Source: a virus
DNA length: 40,475 nt
Virus record (IMG/VR): IMGVR_UViG_3300031972_002460
Span: 1 to 40,475 of that record
Strand: one strand, 5' to 3'
Shown: positions 31,946 through 40,387 of the stretch, one piece after another
Layout of the letters: every line of letters starts with the position of its first letter
Position numbering within the stretch: position 1 is the stretch's first letter
Translations under genes and position numbers: made by a program
Notes under the pieces: generated by a model
Databases searched by the model: none
What the model was told of the DNA's origin: nothing
Seen by the model: only the letters and a program-made list of their open reading frames with translations

Positions 31946-32590
31946 ATGGATGCCGCCCAGCTCAAAGCGTACTGCCCAGCCGCCGAGTCGTGGGTCGGCC
32001 CCATGCTCGTCGCCATGCAGCGGGGCCGGCTCAGCACAGGCACTCGGCTGTGCATGTTCCTTGCGCAGGTGGCTCACGAGAGCGCGGGCTTCACGCGCCT
32101 GGTCGAGAACCTGAACTACTCCGCCCAGGGCCTCGCGAACACCTGGCCGCGCCGATACGCCGAAGCGCCGAGCGCCGCGGTCAAGGTTCCGAACTCGCTG
32201 GCGCGGCGCCTGGCGCACAACCCCGAGGCAATCGCCAACAACGTCTACGGCGGACGTTTGGGCAACGGCAGTGAGCACACCGGCGACGGCTGGAAGTATC
32301 GAGGCCGTGGGCTGATTCAGATCACTGGCCGCGCGAACTACCTGCGATACGGCTGCGCCGCGTTTCCTCGTGGCGAACATCTGCTCGAACACCCGCAGCT
32401 GCTGGAGACCCCGCTGCAGGCGGCGCTGTCCGCCGCATGGTACTGGCAGGTGAACGGCCTGAATCGCTACGCCGACGCCGGCGACTTCGAGGGCGTGACG
32501 CGTGCCATCAACGGGGGCCTCAACGGACTGCAGGACCGACGCGAGTGGCTTGCGAAGGCGGAGCGCATCTTCGGGGGCGCCGGCCGATGA
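31946..32590 (+). CDS. Endolysin, GH19 chitinase-like
   Basis: A 214-residue glycoside hydrolase of the GH19 endolysin type, which cleaves peptidoglycan glycan strands. Catalytic Glu candidates are Glu-45 in LAQVAHESAGF and Glu-54 in VENLNYSAQGL. GWKYRGRGLIQITGRANY at ~113-130 is the family signature. There is no signal peptide, so it depends on the holin. First gene of the rightward late operon. Confidence 0.93.
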   Translation: MDAAQLKAYCPAAESWVGPMLVAMQRGRLSTGTRLCMFLAQVAHESAGFTRLVENLNYSAQGLANTWPRRYAEAPSAAVKVPNSLARRLAHNPEAIANNVYGGRLGNGSEHTGDGWKYRGRGLIQITGRANYLRYGCAAFPRGEHLLEHPQLLETPLQAALSAAWYWQVNGLNRYADAGDFEGVTRAINGGLNGLQDRREWLAKAERIFGGAGR

Positions 32591-32802
32591 CCGCGAAGGC
32601 GTGGTGGAAAAGCTGGACGATCTGGTTCAACGCGCTGTCGCTCGTGCTGATCGCGGTCGAGCAGAACTGGCAGTTCCTGCGTGATGTGCTGCCGCCGACC
32701 GTCTACAGCATCGGCGCCTTCGCGCTGCCGATCGTCAACGTGCTGCTGCGCGTGAAGACGAACACGGGCGTCGCGCGGCGCGATTCGGAGTGCTGGCCAT
32801 GA
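32587..32802 (+). CDS. Holin-like membrane protein
   Basis: A 71-residue protein with ATGA overlap to the endolysin. Two hydrophobic segments (~11-25 and ~40-55) are separated by NWQFLRDVLPPTVY, followed by a charged tail. This small two-span form next to the endolysin fits a holin that permeabilises the inner membrane. Confidence 0.8.
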   Translation: MTAKAWWKSWTIWFNALSLVLIAVEQNWQFLRDVLPPTVYSIGAFALPIVNVLLRVKTNTGVARRDSECWP

Positions 32803-33158
32803 CCGCTTTCCGGACTTGGCTCGCCCGCGCCTGGGCCTTCATCAAGGCCGCGCCCTGGGTGCTGCTGGCCATCACGATCGCGATGGCGCTGCTTCGCGCG
32901 GCCCGATCCAGGGAACGCGAAGCGGAGTCGCAGCTACGGCGCGCCCGCAACGACTTGGACCAGCTCGGCACGCCCGACGAACAGCGGCGCTACGTTGCCG
33001 ACCAGAACAGCGCGATCAACCGCGCGCACCAGCACATCGAGGCGGCGGAGGAAGCGCGCAAAGACGCGCGCGACCTGGCCGACGCCCTCGAAACGGATGG
33101 CCACCCGTCTGTGGCTGAACTTGTACGGAGTTGGAACCGTGATCAATCGACGAAATAG
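32799..33158 (+). CDS. i-spanin (Rz-like)
   Basis: A 119-residue protein starting at ATG 32799, overlapping the holin stop. An N-terminal transmembrane helix (~18-38) is followed by a charged coiled coil (REREAESQLRRARNDLDQL, EEARKDARDLADALE), the plan of Rz. It would span the periplasm to disrupt the outer membrane with the lipoprotein that follows. Confidence 0.78.
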   Translation: MTAFRTWLARAWAFIKAAPWVLLAITIAMALLRAARSREREAESQLRRARNDLDQLGTPDEQRRYVADQNSAINRAHQHIEAAEEARKDARDLADALETDGHPSVAELVRSWNRDQSTK

Positions 33159-33630
33159 CGGGCTGCTCGCAGCCATCATGATTGCCGCCTCGGCGTTTCT
33201 CTCTGCCTGCGCGTTGTCGCCGGTGGACCCGCCCAGCTCGGAGCTGTTCTCGCAGATGCAGCCGGTCGGCGATGTGGCGATGCCCGCACCGCAGCCGCTG
33301 CCGGATCGCCCGCGTGCGGCGCTGCTGACGCTCGAAGACGTTCAGTTCATGGCCTTTGACGCCAGCGGTGCGCAGCGCCTGGGCGTGCGCGATGCGATCG
33401 GCGAGGCCAACACGCGTCTCGCCGAGCACTGTAGTGCCGGCTTCAACGATCTGGCGACGTCCTACGACACCTTGCTCGGCCACGCGCAAGCGCAGGAGCT
33501 GCACTTCAACCGCCTGGGCGAACGATGGTCCGAGGCGGAGGGCGATCTCCAACGACAGCGGTTCGAGCACGGCGCGGAGACGTGGGCGAACCGCGCGCTG
33601 CTAGTGCTCGCGATCGGCCTCGCGCTGTAA
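33139..33630 (+). CDS. o-spanin-like lipoprotein (Rz1-like, extended)
   Basis: A 163-residue protein from GTG 33139, with GGAG at 8-base spacing inside the Rz-like gene, as Rz1 genes overlap Rz. A lipoprotein signal with LSAC puts the lipidated Cys at residue 24. It is followed by a Pro-rich stretch (PVDPPSS, PAPQPLPDRP). It is longer than usual Rz1 and ends in a hydrophobic LLVLAIGLAL, recalling one-piece spanins. Confidence 0.7.
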   Translation: MINRRNSGLLAAIMIAASAFLSACALSPVDPPSSELFSQMQPVGDVAMPAPQPLPDRPRAALLTLEDVQFMAFDASGAQRLGVRDAIGEANTRLAEHCSAGFNDLATSYDTLLGHAQAQELHFNRLGERWSEAEGDLQRQRFEHGAETWANRALLVLAIGLAL

Positions 33631-33657
33631 GCCGGTTCGTTGACCAGGGAGAGCGCA

Positions 33658-33981
33658 ATGTCGCTGGAGAAGGATGTCGGCGAGATCAAGGGCATGCTGG
33701 ACGGCGTGCACCGGATGATCATGCAACACCACGAGTCGGTGAATCGCCGGATTGACGATCTGCACCGCGTGGTGACGCAGCGCCTGGACGAGCACCGCGC
33801 CGAGATCCAGGCAGCGACCGACAAGGCCGACCGCGCGCTCACGCAGGCGGCTGCTACAACCGAGGCGGTCGCGACGCTGAAGAAGCAGGTCGGCCGACGC
33901 AGCGCTCTCACCGGCGGCGGCACCGGCGCCATCGTCGCGGCCGGCATCGAACTGGCCAAGGCCGCGCTGAAGGGCGGGTGA
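33658..33981 (+). CDS. Coiled-coil protein, unknown function
   Basis: A 107-residue protein from ATG 33658 with GGGAGAG upstream. Residues ~1-75 form a coiled coil (MLDGVHRMIMQHHESVNRRIDDLHRVV). A Gly-rich weakly hydrophobic end follows (TGGGTGAIVAAGIELAKAAL). Its place between spanins and terminase is typical of small Mu-region genes. The role is unknown. Confidence 0.65.
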   Translation: MSLEKDVGEIKGMLDGVHRMIMQHHESVNRRIDDLHRVVTQRLDEHRAEIQAATDKADRALTQAAATTEAVATLKKQVGRRSALTGGGTGAIVAAGIELAKAALKGG

Positions 33982-33984
33982 TGG

Positions 33985-34482
33985 ATGGCGCACGACAACG
34001 CCACCAAGCAGGCTCTGCGCCGCGCGTATGTCGTTGACCGGCAGCCGCTCGAAGCGGCAGCGGCCAAGCTCAAGCTCGCCTACTCGACGGCGCGCAGCTG
34101 GAAGAAGGCCGCCAAGGACCGCGGCGACGATTGGGACCGCGCGCGCATCGCCGAGGACGTAGGCGACGGCGGTGTGAAGGCGCTCACGCGCCTGGTGCTC
34201 GAAGAGTTCATCCCGCTGTTCAAGAGCACGATCCAGTCGATCCAGTCGGACAAGCTGACCGGACACGAAAAGGCCGAGGCGATCTCACGCCTGTCCGATG
34301 CCTACGTGAAGACGGTCAAGGCGAGCGGCGCGGTCGATCCGTCGATCGCGAAGCTGAGCTGGGCGATGGACGTCATGCGCCTGCTCGCACGTTTCACCGC
34401 CGAGCAGTTCCCGCAGCACCAGCCAGCGCTGCTGGAAGTGCTGGAACCGTTCGGCGAGCGGCTGGCGCAGGAGTACGGCTGA
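33985..34482 (+). CDS. DUF1804 protein (Mu gp27-like), probable small terminase
   Basis: A 165-residue protein with DUF1804 features: a helix-turn-helix near the start (LRRAYVVDRQPLEAAAAKLKLAYSTARSWKKAAKDRGDDWDRAR) and a helical oligomerisation region. It lies upstream of the large terminase. In Mu-like phages gp27 is thought to act as DNA-recognising small terminase at the pac end. Confidence 0.88.
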   Translation: MAHDNATKQALRRAYVVDRQPLEAAAAKLKLAYSTARSWKKAAKDRGDDWDRARIAEDVGDGGVKALTRLVLEEFIPLFKSTIQSIQSDKLTGHEKAEAISRLSDAYVKTVKASGAVDPSIAKLSWAMDVMRLLARFTAEQFPQHQPALLEVLEPFGERLAQEYG

Positions 34483-34501
34483 TCCACCAGGAGTGCGAAC
34501 G

Positions 34502-34738
34502 ATGAACGTGAGGCTTTGGCACGCGCCGTACAACGGCGGATGGATCTGGTTCGACCGCACGCAGCTGAGGCGCTTTGCATGCGGCTGGGGAGTTGCCCGC
34601 ACCGACTGGAAGGGAGGCGGCCGCGATCCGGTGCTGTGGTGGTGCTTCGGCGGATTCTGCGGTCGCATTGTGCTGCAGAGCTGGCCGTGGCAGACGAACC
34701 CTGGAAAGGCGCTAGAGCGCCGACTCAAGGCAGCCTGA
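34502..34738 (+). CDS. Small Trp-rich protein
   Basis: A 78-residue protein from ATG 34502 with AGGAG upstream. Ten or so Trp residues and two Cys are scattered through it (NGGWIWFDRTQL, LWWCFGGFCG). No family is recognised. Ribosome-binding site, spacing and operon position support a real gene. Confidence 0.6.
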   Translation: MNVRLWHAPYNGGWIWFDRTQLRRFACGWGVARTDWKGGGRDPVLWWCFGGFCGRIVLQSWPWQTNPGKALERRLKAA

Positions 34739-34740
34739 CC

Positions 34741-34851
34741 GTGCGCGAGGGCAACGCGCTGCTGCGGGGCTGGCTGGCCTGGTTCTGCGTGCGCGTTGCT
34801 CTCGCCGTTGCCATCGCCGGCGCCATCGCCGCCTGGACGCTGCTGCCGTGA
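34741..34851 (+). CDS. 36-residue membrane peptide
   Basis: GTG 34741 to TGA 34851, 2 bases after the previous stop. Most of it is one transmembrane helix (VRVALAVAIAGAIAAWTLL). The stop overlaps the terminase GTG (GTGA), so it may couple translation. It is probably real but unproven. Confidence 0.45.
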   Translation: MREGNALLRGWLAWFCVRVALAVAIAGAIAAWTLLP

Positions 34852-36503
34852 AGCTCACACCCGAACTCAAGCGCATCTCGCGCAAGGCGTTCCTCGCCGA
34901 GCTGTCCGCGCTCGGCGAGGAGCAGCGCGCGCTGATCTCGGCGCGGGTGACGGGCTTCGAGGTGAACCCGGCGGCATCGGCCGCTCGCAAACGACGTTGC
35001 AAGTCGGATTTCAGGTTCTTCTGCGAGACCTATTTCCCGCACTTCGTCGACGCGCGCGTGGCGCCGTCCGACTTCCAGGCGCACTGCTATCGCCTGGTGC
35101 CGGCGCTCATGCTCCGGCCCGGCGTGCGCACGGCCAACGTCGGCCCGCGCGGCGAAGGCAAGTCCACGCTGCTCGTGCAGCTGCACGCGTTGTGGCGCCT
35201 GGTCAACGGCTACAGCCGCTACATCGGCCTGTTCATGGATGCCAAGGAACAGGGCGAGATGATGCTCGACGCCGTGAAGGCGGAGCTGGAGGCCAACCCG
35301 CGCCTGCGCCAGGACTTCCCACAGGTCTGCGGCAAAGGCTCGATGTGGCGCACGACGAAGATCATCACCGCGGACGGCCGCGTGATGATCGAGGTGTTCG
35401 GTGCCGGCAAGCGCGTCCGCGGTCGCCGCTTCGGGGCCTTCCGCCTGGATCTCGCCCTGGTCGACGATCTGGAGAACGACGAGCTGGTCCGCAGCAAGGA
35501 ACAGCGCGACAAGCGCGAGGATTGGCTGCGCAAGGTCGTGGGCAATCTCGGCCCGCCGGACGGCTCGATGACGCAGTGCTACGTCGGCACGCTGCTGCAT
35601 GTCGACGCAGTGCTCGCGCGCACACTCAAGAACCCGATGTGGAAGGCGAACGCCTACGTGTATCCGTCCATCGTCCGTTGGCCGGACCACATGGATCTGT
35701 GGGACCAGTGGGAGGCCGTGCTGCTCAACGAGGACGAGGACGCGGCCGACGCGTTCTACCGGCAGCACCGCGCGCAGATGGACGCCGGCGCCAAGGTGAG
35801 CTGGCCGGGCACGCGCCCGCTGATCGTGCTCATGAAGTTGCGCGCCGAGGATCACAAGGCGTTCGAGACCGAGCATCAGCACAACCCGCTCGCGGCGGAG
35901 GGCTGCCCGTTCTCGGGCGCGCTGCAGTTCTACGTGCATATCGTGCGCGGCTGGAAGCACTTCGGCGCGCATGACCCGAGCATGGGCCGGAAGGGAAAGC
36001 GCGGCGATCCGGCGGCGACGCTGGTCGGCGGCTACAGCGCCGAGCTGGGCAAGCTGCACCTGCTCGAAGCCATCGTCGCGCGGCGCACGCCGAACAAGCA
36101 GATCGCCGACATCATCCGGCTGCAGGCGGACTGGCGCTGCCTGCTGTGGCACATCGAGTCGGTCGCCTTCCAGGAGTTCTTCCGCCAGCAGCTCGTCGCG
36201 CAGTCCGCCGCGCAGCACGTTCACGTGCCGGCGCGGCCGTTCCCGCCAGAGGGCACCACGCGGGACAAAGAACTGGCGATCGAGAGCCTGCAGCCGCACG
36301 TGGCGAACGGCCTGATCCTGTTCAACCGCAACCACCGCACCCTGAATCAACAGCTCGAATACTGGCCGCAAGCCGACCACGACGACGGCCCGGACGCGCT
36401 GGAGATGCTGTGGCAGGCCGCGACGCGCGGGCTGATGGTGCTGCGCTCACCACGGCAAGGGCGGCGGCGTAGCGAGAGCAGCCGGCTGCTTCAGGGGCAC
36501 TGA
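34848..36503 (+). CDS. Terminase large subunit
   Basis: A 551-residue DNA-packaging motor. Walker A GPRGEGKST is at 99-107, Walker B LALVDDLEND at ~201-210, and the C-terminal RNase H-like nuclease includes HDPSMGRKGKRGDP at ~374-387 and DHDDGPDALEMLW at ~505-517. The GTG start overlaps the upstream stop. In Mu-like phages packaging begins near the left phage end and takes some flanking host DNA by headful. Confidence 0.95.
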   Translation: MKLTPELKRISRKAFLAELSALGEEQRALISARVTGFEVNPAASAARKRRCKSDFRFFCETYFPHFVDARVAPSDFQAHCYRLVPALMLRPGVRTANVGPRGEGKSTLLVQLHALWRLVNGYSRYIGLFMDAKEQGEMMLDAVKAELEANPRLRQDFPQVCGKGSMWRTTKIITADGRVMIEVFGAGKRVRGRRFGAFRLDLALVDDLENDELVRSKEQRDKREDWLRKVVGNLGPPDGSMTQCYVGTLLHVDAVLARTLKNPMWKANAYVYPSIVRWPDHMDLWDQWEAVLLNEDEDAADAFYRQHRAQMDAGAKVSWPGTRPLIVLMKLRAEDHKAFETEHQHNPLAAEGCPFSGALQFYVHIVRGWKHFGAHDPSMGRKGKRGDPAATLVGGYSAELGKLHLLEAIVARRTPNKQIADIIRLQADWRCLLWHIESVAFQEFFRQQLVAQSAAQHVHVPARPFPPEGTTRDKELAIESLQPHVANGLILFNRNHRTLNQQLEYWPQADHDDGPDALEMLWQAATRGLMVLRSPRQGRRRSESSRLLQGH

Positions 36504-36505
36504 CG

Positions 36506-36718
36506 ATGGATCAGATCGCCTACTGGACGGGATATGCGGTGCTGTCGGCAATCGGGCTGGCCGTCGCTGCCGTGCTGATCTACTTCGCACTGGACTGCTG
36601 GGTGTCTGGCGTCTGGCAGAAGCTGCTGAGCGCCTATGACCTGGCAACACTCCGCCGCCTGGTGCGGCAGCTCGCCGCAGAAGGAAAGCTCCACTCTGTA
36701 AAGAGCGAAGACTCATGA
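36506..36718 (+). CDS. Small membrane protein
   Basis: A 70-residue protein with one or two adjacent hydrophobic helices (~8-38, YAVLSAIGLAVAAVLIYFAL) and a charged C-terminus. It lies between terminase and portal and overlaps the portal start by 4 bases. The role is unknown. Confidence 0.65.
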   Translation: MDQIAYWTGYAVLSAIGLAVAAVLIYFALDCWVSGVWQKLLSAYDLATLRRLVRQLAAEGKLHSVKSEDS

Positions 36719-38256
36719 CCGATCTACTGCGCAACCGCGCTCTTCCGCGTCCCGGCGAGATCGCCGGCCGCAACACCGACCCGCGGTTCTATGCCGCGCT
36801 GTCGATCCTGCCGAACCCGGACCCGATCCTGCGCAAGGCGGGCAAGTCCGAGGAGGTGTTCGACGCGATCCAGGCCGATGCGCACGTCATTGGCGAGCTG
36901 CGGCTGGTCCGCGCGGATCTGCTGCGCTACAAGCACCGGCTGAACCCGGGCGGCAACTCTCGCAAGGAGAAGCGCGCGCTGGAGCTGTGCCAGGCGTTCC
37001 TCGATCGCGCGCCGGCGCCAGGCATGTCCTGGCCGCAGACGATCTGGAACATCGGCGCGGCGCCATTCCGCGGGCAGTCGCTTCACGAGATCGTGTGGGA
37101 GCGCAGCGGCAATGAGCTGATGCCGTCGATGCTGCTCGATCGGCCGACACGCAGGTTCCGCTACGACGCGGACGGCGCACTGCGCGTGCTCACGCGCGAC
37201 CAGCCGATGCTCGGTGTGGAGGCTGAGGACGCCTACTTCCTGCTGAACCGGCACATGCCGAGCTACGACAACCCCTACGGCATCGCGCTGTTCTCATCGT
37301 GCTTCTGGCCGTACACCTTCAAGCATGCCGGCTGGCGCTGGTTCGTGAAGTTCTGCGAGCGCGTGGGTATCCCTTTCCCTATCGGCAAGTACCCGGGGGG
37401 AACGCCGGAGCCGGAGATCGACAAGCTCGAAGACGCGCTGGAAGAACTGATCGAGGCCGGCTACGCGGCGCTGCAGGAAGGCGGCTCGATCGAGCTGCTC
37501 GAATCGAAGAACGCGGGCGGTGCCGGCAAGTTGGCGCAGCACCAGCTGATCGAAGCCGCGAACGCCGAGATGAGCAAGGCGCTTAGTGCGCAGACGCTGT
37601 CGACCGAGCAGACCGGCAGTACCGGCTCGCGCGCGGCGGCCGAAGTCCATCGCGGTCGTAGTGAAGCCGTGTCGGCCGGCGACCGCGACGCCATCGCGTT
37701 CACGCTGGATCATCTGTGGCGGCTGATCACGCTGTTCAACGTCGGCCCGGACGTGAAGCCGCCGACCAGCGAGTTCGTTGATGAGGCGACGGCATCGAAG
37801 GAACGTGCAGAGACGTTCGAGATCTTCGAGCGCATGGGCGGCAAGCCGAGCCGCAAGAAGATGGCTGCCGAGCTGGACATCGCGCTCGCCGATCCGAATG
37901 ACGCCGAGGATCAGCTCGAAGCGCGCGCGCCGGCACAGCCGTTCGGCGCCGATCCGATCAAGGCCGCAGCGGCGCAGTTCGCGCGCGGCGACGTGGCGCT
38001 GTTTCCCGACCAGGGCGCGATCGACGCGGTGAGTCTGGACGCGGCGCTGCAGCCGGCGATCGAGCAGATGCTGGCGCCGGTGATGACCGAGCTGAAGGAC
38101 GGCGTCGAGCCTGAGCGCCTGCGCACGATGCTGGCCGAGCTGTATCCCAAGCTCGACAACCGCGCGCTGGAGGCGCTGCTGGAGCGCGCCATCTTCGTCA
38201 GCATGGTGTGGGGGCGTCTGAGCGCGGAAGCCGAGGACGATGGCGAGCCCGCCTGA
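36715..38256 (+). CDS. Portal protein, DUF935 (Mu gp29-like)
   Basis: A 513-residue protein of the DUF935 portal family. The segments NPDPILRKAGKSEEVFDAIQAD, FDAIQADAHVIGELRLVRADLLRYKH and YPGGTPEPEIDKLEDALEELIEAG are typical. It forms the dodecameric ring through which DNA enters and leaves. It follows terminase and precedes MuF as in Mu. Confidence 0.94.
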   Translation: MTDLLRNRALPRPGEIAGRNTDPRFYAALSILPNPDPILRKAGKSEEVFDAIQADAHVIGELRLVRADLLRYKHRLNPGGNSRKEKRALELCQAFLDRAPAPGMSWPQTIWNIGAAPFRGQSLHEIVWERSGNELMPSMLLDRPTRRFRYDADGALRVLTRDQPMLGVEAEDAYFLLNRHMPSYDNPYGIALFSSCFWPYTFKHAGWRWFVKFCERVGIPFPIGKYPGGTPEPEIDKLEDALEELIEAGYAALQEGGSIELLESKNAGGAGKLAQHQLIEAANAEMSKALSAQTLSTEQTGSTGSRAAAEVHRGRSEAVSAGDRDAIAFTLDHLWRLITLFNVGPDVKPPTSEFVDEATASKERAETFEIFERMGGKPSRKKMAAELDIALADPNDAEDQLEARAPAQPFGADPIKAAAAQFARGDVALFPDQGAIDAVSLDAALQPAIEQMLAPVMTELKDGVEPERLRTMLAELYPKLDNRALEALLERAIFVSMVWGRLSAEAEDDGEPA

Positions 38257-39559
38257 GCTGCCGGATCTCGGCTATGCGGTGACGTTGCCGCCCGAGAAGG
38301 CGATCGCCTACTTCCAGCAGAAGGGCTGGCGGATCTCCTGGGACTGGCACGACACGCTGCAGGAGGCGCACGCGCGGGCGTTCACGATCGCGCGCATGGC
38401 CGACCTGGACCTGCTGCGCGATGTGCGCGCGGCGCTCGATATCGCGCTCAGCCAGGGTCGCACCGACCGCTGGTTCCAGAAGGAAATCACGTCGGTTCTG
38501 CAGGAGCGCGGGTGGTGGGGTAAGCAGGAGGTCGAGGTCCAGCCAGGCGAGACGCGCGAAGTGCAGCTCGGCAGCCCGCGGCGCCTGCAGCTGATCTACC
38601 GCCAGAACATGCAGGGCGCGTACATGGCCGGTCGCTTCGCCGAGCTGAAGCGCATCGCGAGGTCGCGTCCGTATTGGCAGTACATCGCGGTGATGGACGC
38701 CAAGACGCGGCCGACGCACGCGGCGCTGCACGGCAAGGTGTTCCGCCACGACGATCCGATCTGGCAGTACATCTGGCCGCCGAACGATTGGGCGTGCAGA
38801 TGTCGGGTGCGCGCGCTGTCGAAGCGGCAGGTTGAGCGGCTCGGACTGGTGGTGGAAACCAGCGACGGCAAGCTGCGCCGAAAAATGGCGGACCTGGGCG
38901 TCGACTGGACGTCCGGCGAGATCCGGCGCATCGAAGTTCACGGCCTGCGCATCACCGGCCGCGACGGCAAGCCGACCACGTTCTGGCCGGGCGCGGGCTT
39001 CAGCTACAACCCCGGCATGGCGGCCTGGGCGCCTGATCTCGATCGATATCCGGCGGACATTGCACGGCAGTATGTCGAGGGCTCGCTCACCGGGCCGGAA
39101 TTCGCGCGCTGGTTCTCGATCTGGCAGCGCGCGACGCGCGATGCGATCGCCGCCGATCCAGACCGCACGCCTCGGCAGATCGGCGCCGAGCTGGCGCGCT
39201 CGAATCAGCGCAGCGGCATGGAGTATCCGGTCGCGGTGCTGAGGGAGGCTGATCGGACCGTTCTGAAGACGCCTTCACAGAGCGTTTTAATGTCGACCGG
39301 AACGCTGATTGAGCACCTGGCGGCACACCCGGAAATTGGCCTTGCCGAGTACCAGCTGCTGCCGCGCCTGGTCGACCGGGGCGAGGTGTATCAGCAAGGC
39401 GCGGAGCGGATCATTCTGCTCGCCGATGGCGAGCGCCTGTTCCGGGCGTCGATCAAGGTCGACGAGCGGCGGCAGCGGCTGTATCTGCTGTCGCTGTTCG
39501 AGACCAATCCGAAGGATGCGGACCGTCAGGTCCGGGAGCGCTATGCGCGCATCAGGTGA
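38240..39559 (+). CDS. MuF head morphogenesis protein with extra C-terminal domain
   Basis: A 439-residue protein. The MuF domain is at ~110-200 (LIYRQNMQGAYMAGRFAE, then MDAKTRPTHAALHGKVFRHDD and NDWACRCRVRAL). In Mu, gpF is a minor head protein needed for assembly and is injected in some relatives. Residues ~325-439 form a separate domain (RTVLKTPSQSVLMSTGTLIEHLAAHPEI, then DRGEVYQ and LYLLSLFETN) resembling the PBECR nuclease-like modules known at MuF C-termini. It overlaps the portal gene end by 17 bases. Confidence 0.9.
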   Translation: MASPPELPDLGYAVTLPPEKAIAYFQQKGWRISWDWHDTLQEAHARAFTIARMADLDLLRDVRAALDIALSQGRTDRWFQKEITSVLQERGWWGKQEVEVQPGETREVQLGSPRRLQLIYRQNMQGAYMAGRFAELKRIARSRPYWQYIAVMDAKTRPTHAALHGKVFRHDDPIWQYIWPPNDWACRCRVRALSKRQVERLGLVVETSDGKLRRKMADLGVDWTSGEIRRIEVHGLRITGRDGKPTTFWPGAGFSYNPGMAAWAPDLDRYPADIARQYVEGSLTGPEFARWFSIWQRATRDAIAADPDRTPRQIGAELARSNQRSGMEYPVAVLREADRTVLKTPSQSVLMSTGTLIEHLAAHPEIGLAEYQLLPRLVDRGEVYQQGAERIILLADGERLFRASIKVDERRQRLYLLSLFETNPKDADRQVRERYARIR

Positions 39560-39570
39560 TTTTGCCCGGC

Positions 39571-39648
39571 GCGAGGTAGGCAACCTCGCTAGCCCTCATC
39601 AAGCGATCCGGCGGTGCCGGTTCGCGTCGGGGTCGGAAGCCTTCCGAC
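39571..39648 (+). repeat. Two hairpins between MuF and gpG genes
   Basis: GCGAGGT/ACCTCGC (39571-39589, 5-base loop) and GTCGGAAG/CTTCCGAC (39632-39648) lie in the 122-base gap. Neither has a T tract, so RNA processing or modulation of gpG expression is more likely than termination. The gap shows no gene. Confidence 0.55.
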
Positions 39649-39681
39649 GCCGGGCACGGCCATCATAACGCCGGAGGCCGC

Positions 39682-40143
39682 ATGGCGACAGAGTTCGCGG
39701 TACGGGTCGAGAATCAGGGTGTACTGCAGGTGCTGCAGCGGCTGTCCAGCCGCCTGGACGATCTCACGCCGTTCATGGAGGAGGTCTCCGGCGTCCTGGC
39801 GTTCGGCGTTGAGGAGGCGTTCCGGCTGGAGCAAGACCCGGTCTCCGGCGCCGCCTGGGAGGAGCTGGCCGACGCCACCGTCGCCCAGCGATCGGCAGAC
39901 GGCCACTGGCCGGGAAAGATGCTCCAGGTGACGGGCCAGCTCGCGGCGAGTTTCTCGACCGATTTCGGCCCCGACTTCGCGATGGTCGGCACCAACCTGG
40001 AGTACGCGGCCATCCATCAGTTCGGCGGCAAGGCCGGCCGCAACCGGTCCGTCGACATCCCGGCCCGACCGTATCTCGGACTGTCCGACGACTCGGCCGC
40101 GGAGATTCTGGTGATCGCCGAGCGCTACCTCGCCGAGGATTAA
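39682..40143 (+). CDS. Virion morphogenesis protein (Mu gpG-like)
   Basis: A 153-residue protein with the gpG plan: a long helical start (VLQVLQRLSSRLDDLTPFMEEV), then GKMLQVTGQLAASF, then YAAIHQFGGKAGRNRSVDIPARPYLGLS. In Mu, G acts in late head and tail assembly and is followed by gene I. Here it is the last gene of the rightward operon and I lies in the other operon. Confidence 0.93.
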   Translation: MATEFAVRVENQGVLQVLQRLSSRLDDLTPFMEEVSGVLAFGVEEAFRLEQDPVSGAAWEELADATVAQRSADGHWPGKMLQVTGQLAASFSTDFGPDFAMVGTNLEYAAIHQFGGKAGRNRSVDIPARPYLGLSDDSAAEILVIAERYLAED

Positions 40144-40290
40144 CGCATCACCAAGCGCCGACTTTTCCGGCGATCACTGGAGAATTCCTCGGCGATTTTT
40201 TCCCTGAAAAGTAGCTTTGAACCCGGTTCCCAGCCGTTTCAAAGCCGATTTGCGCACTCGATTTTTGTAGCCTGTAAGCTATTGAGCACT

Positions 40291-40320
40291 GGCGGCTTTC
40301 ATCTCGTCGCCGCTTTTTTT
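40291..40320 (+). terminator. Intrinsic terminator of the rightward late operon
   Basis: Stem GCGGC (40292-40296) with GCCGC (40309-40313), 12-base loop, then seven T. It lies about 150 bases after the gpG stop. The preceding stretch 40144-40290 is non-coding and contains GCTTTGAA...TTCAAAGC arms and two GGCGAT repeats, which could be transposase sites near the phage right end. Confidence 0.65.
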
Positions 40321-40387
40321 CTCCGCCTCATTCCTAACACCTCCCCGCACTGAGGACTTCGCGGGTGACGGTCTCGGGCAGCCCCTC

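Noticed and set aside
34725-36380. 551-residue minus-strand frame
   Set aside because: It mirrors the terminase gene, whose Walker and nuclease motifs are clear on the plus strand.
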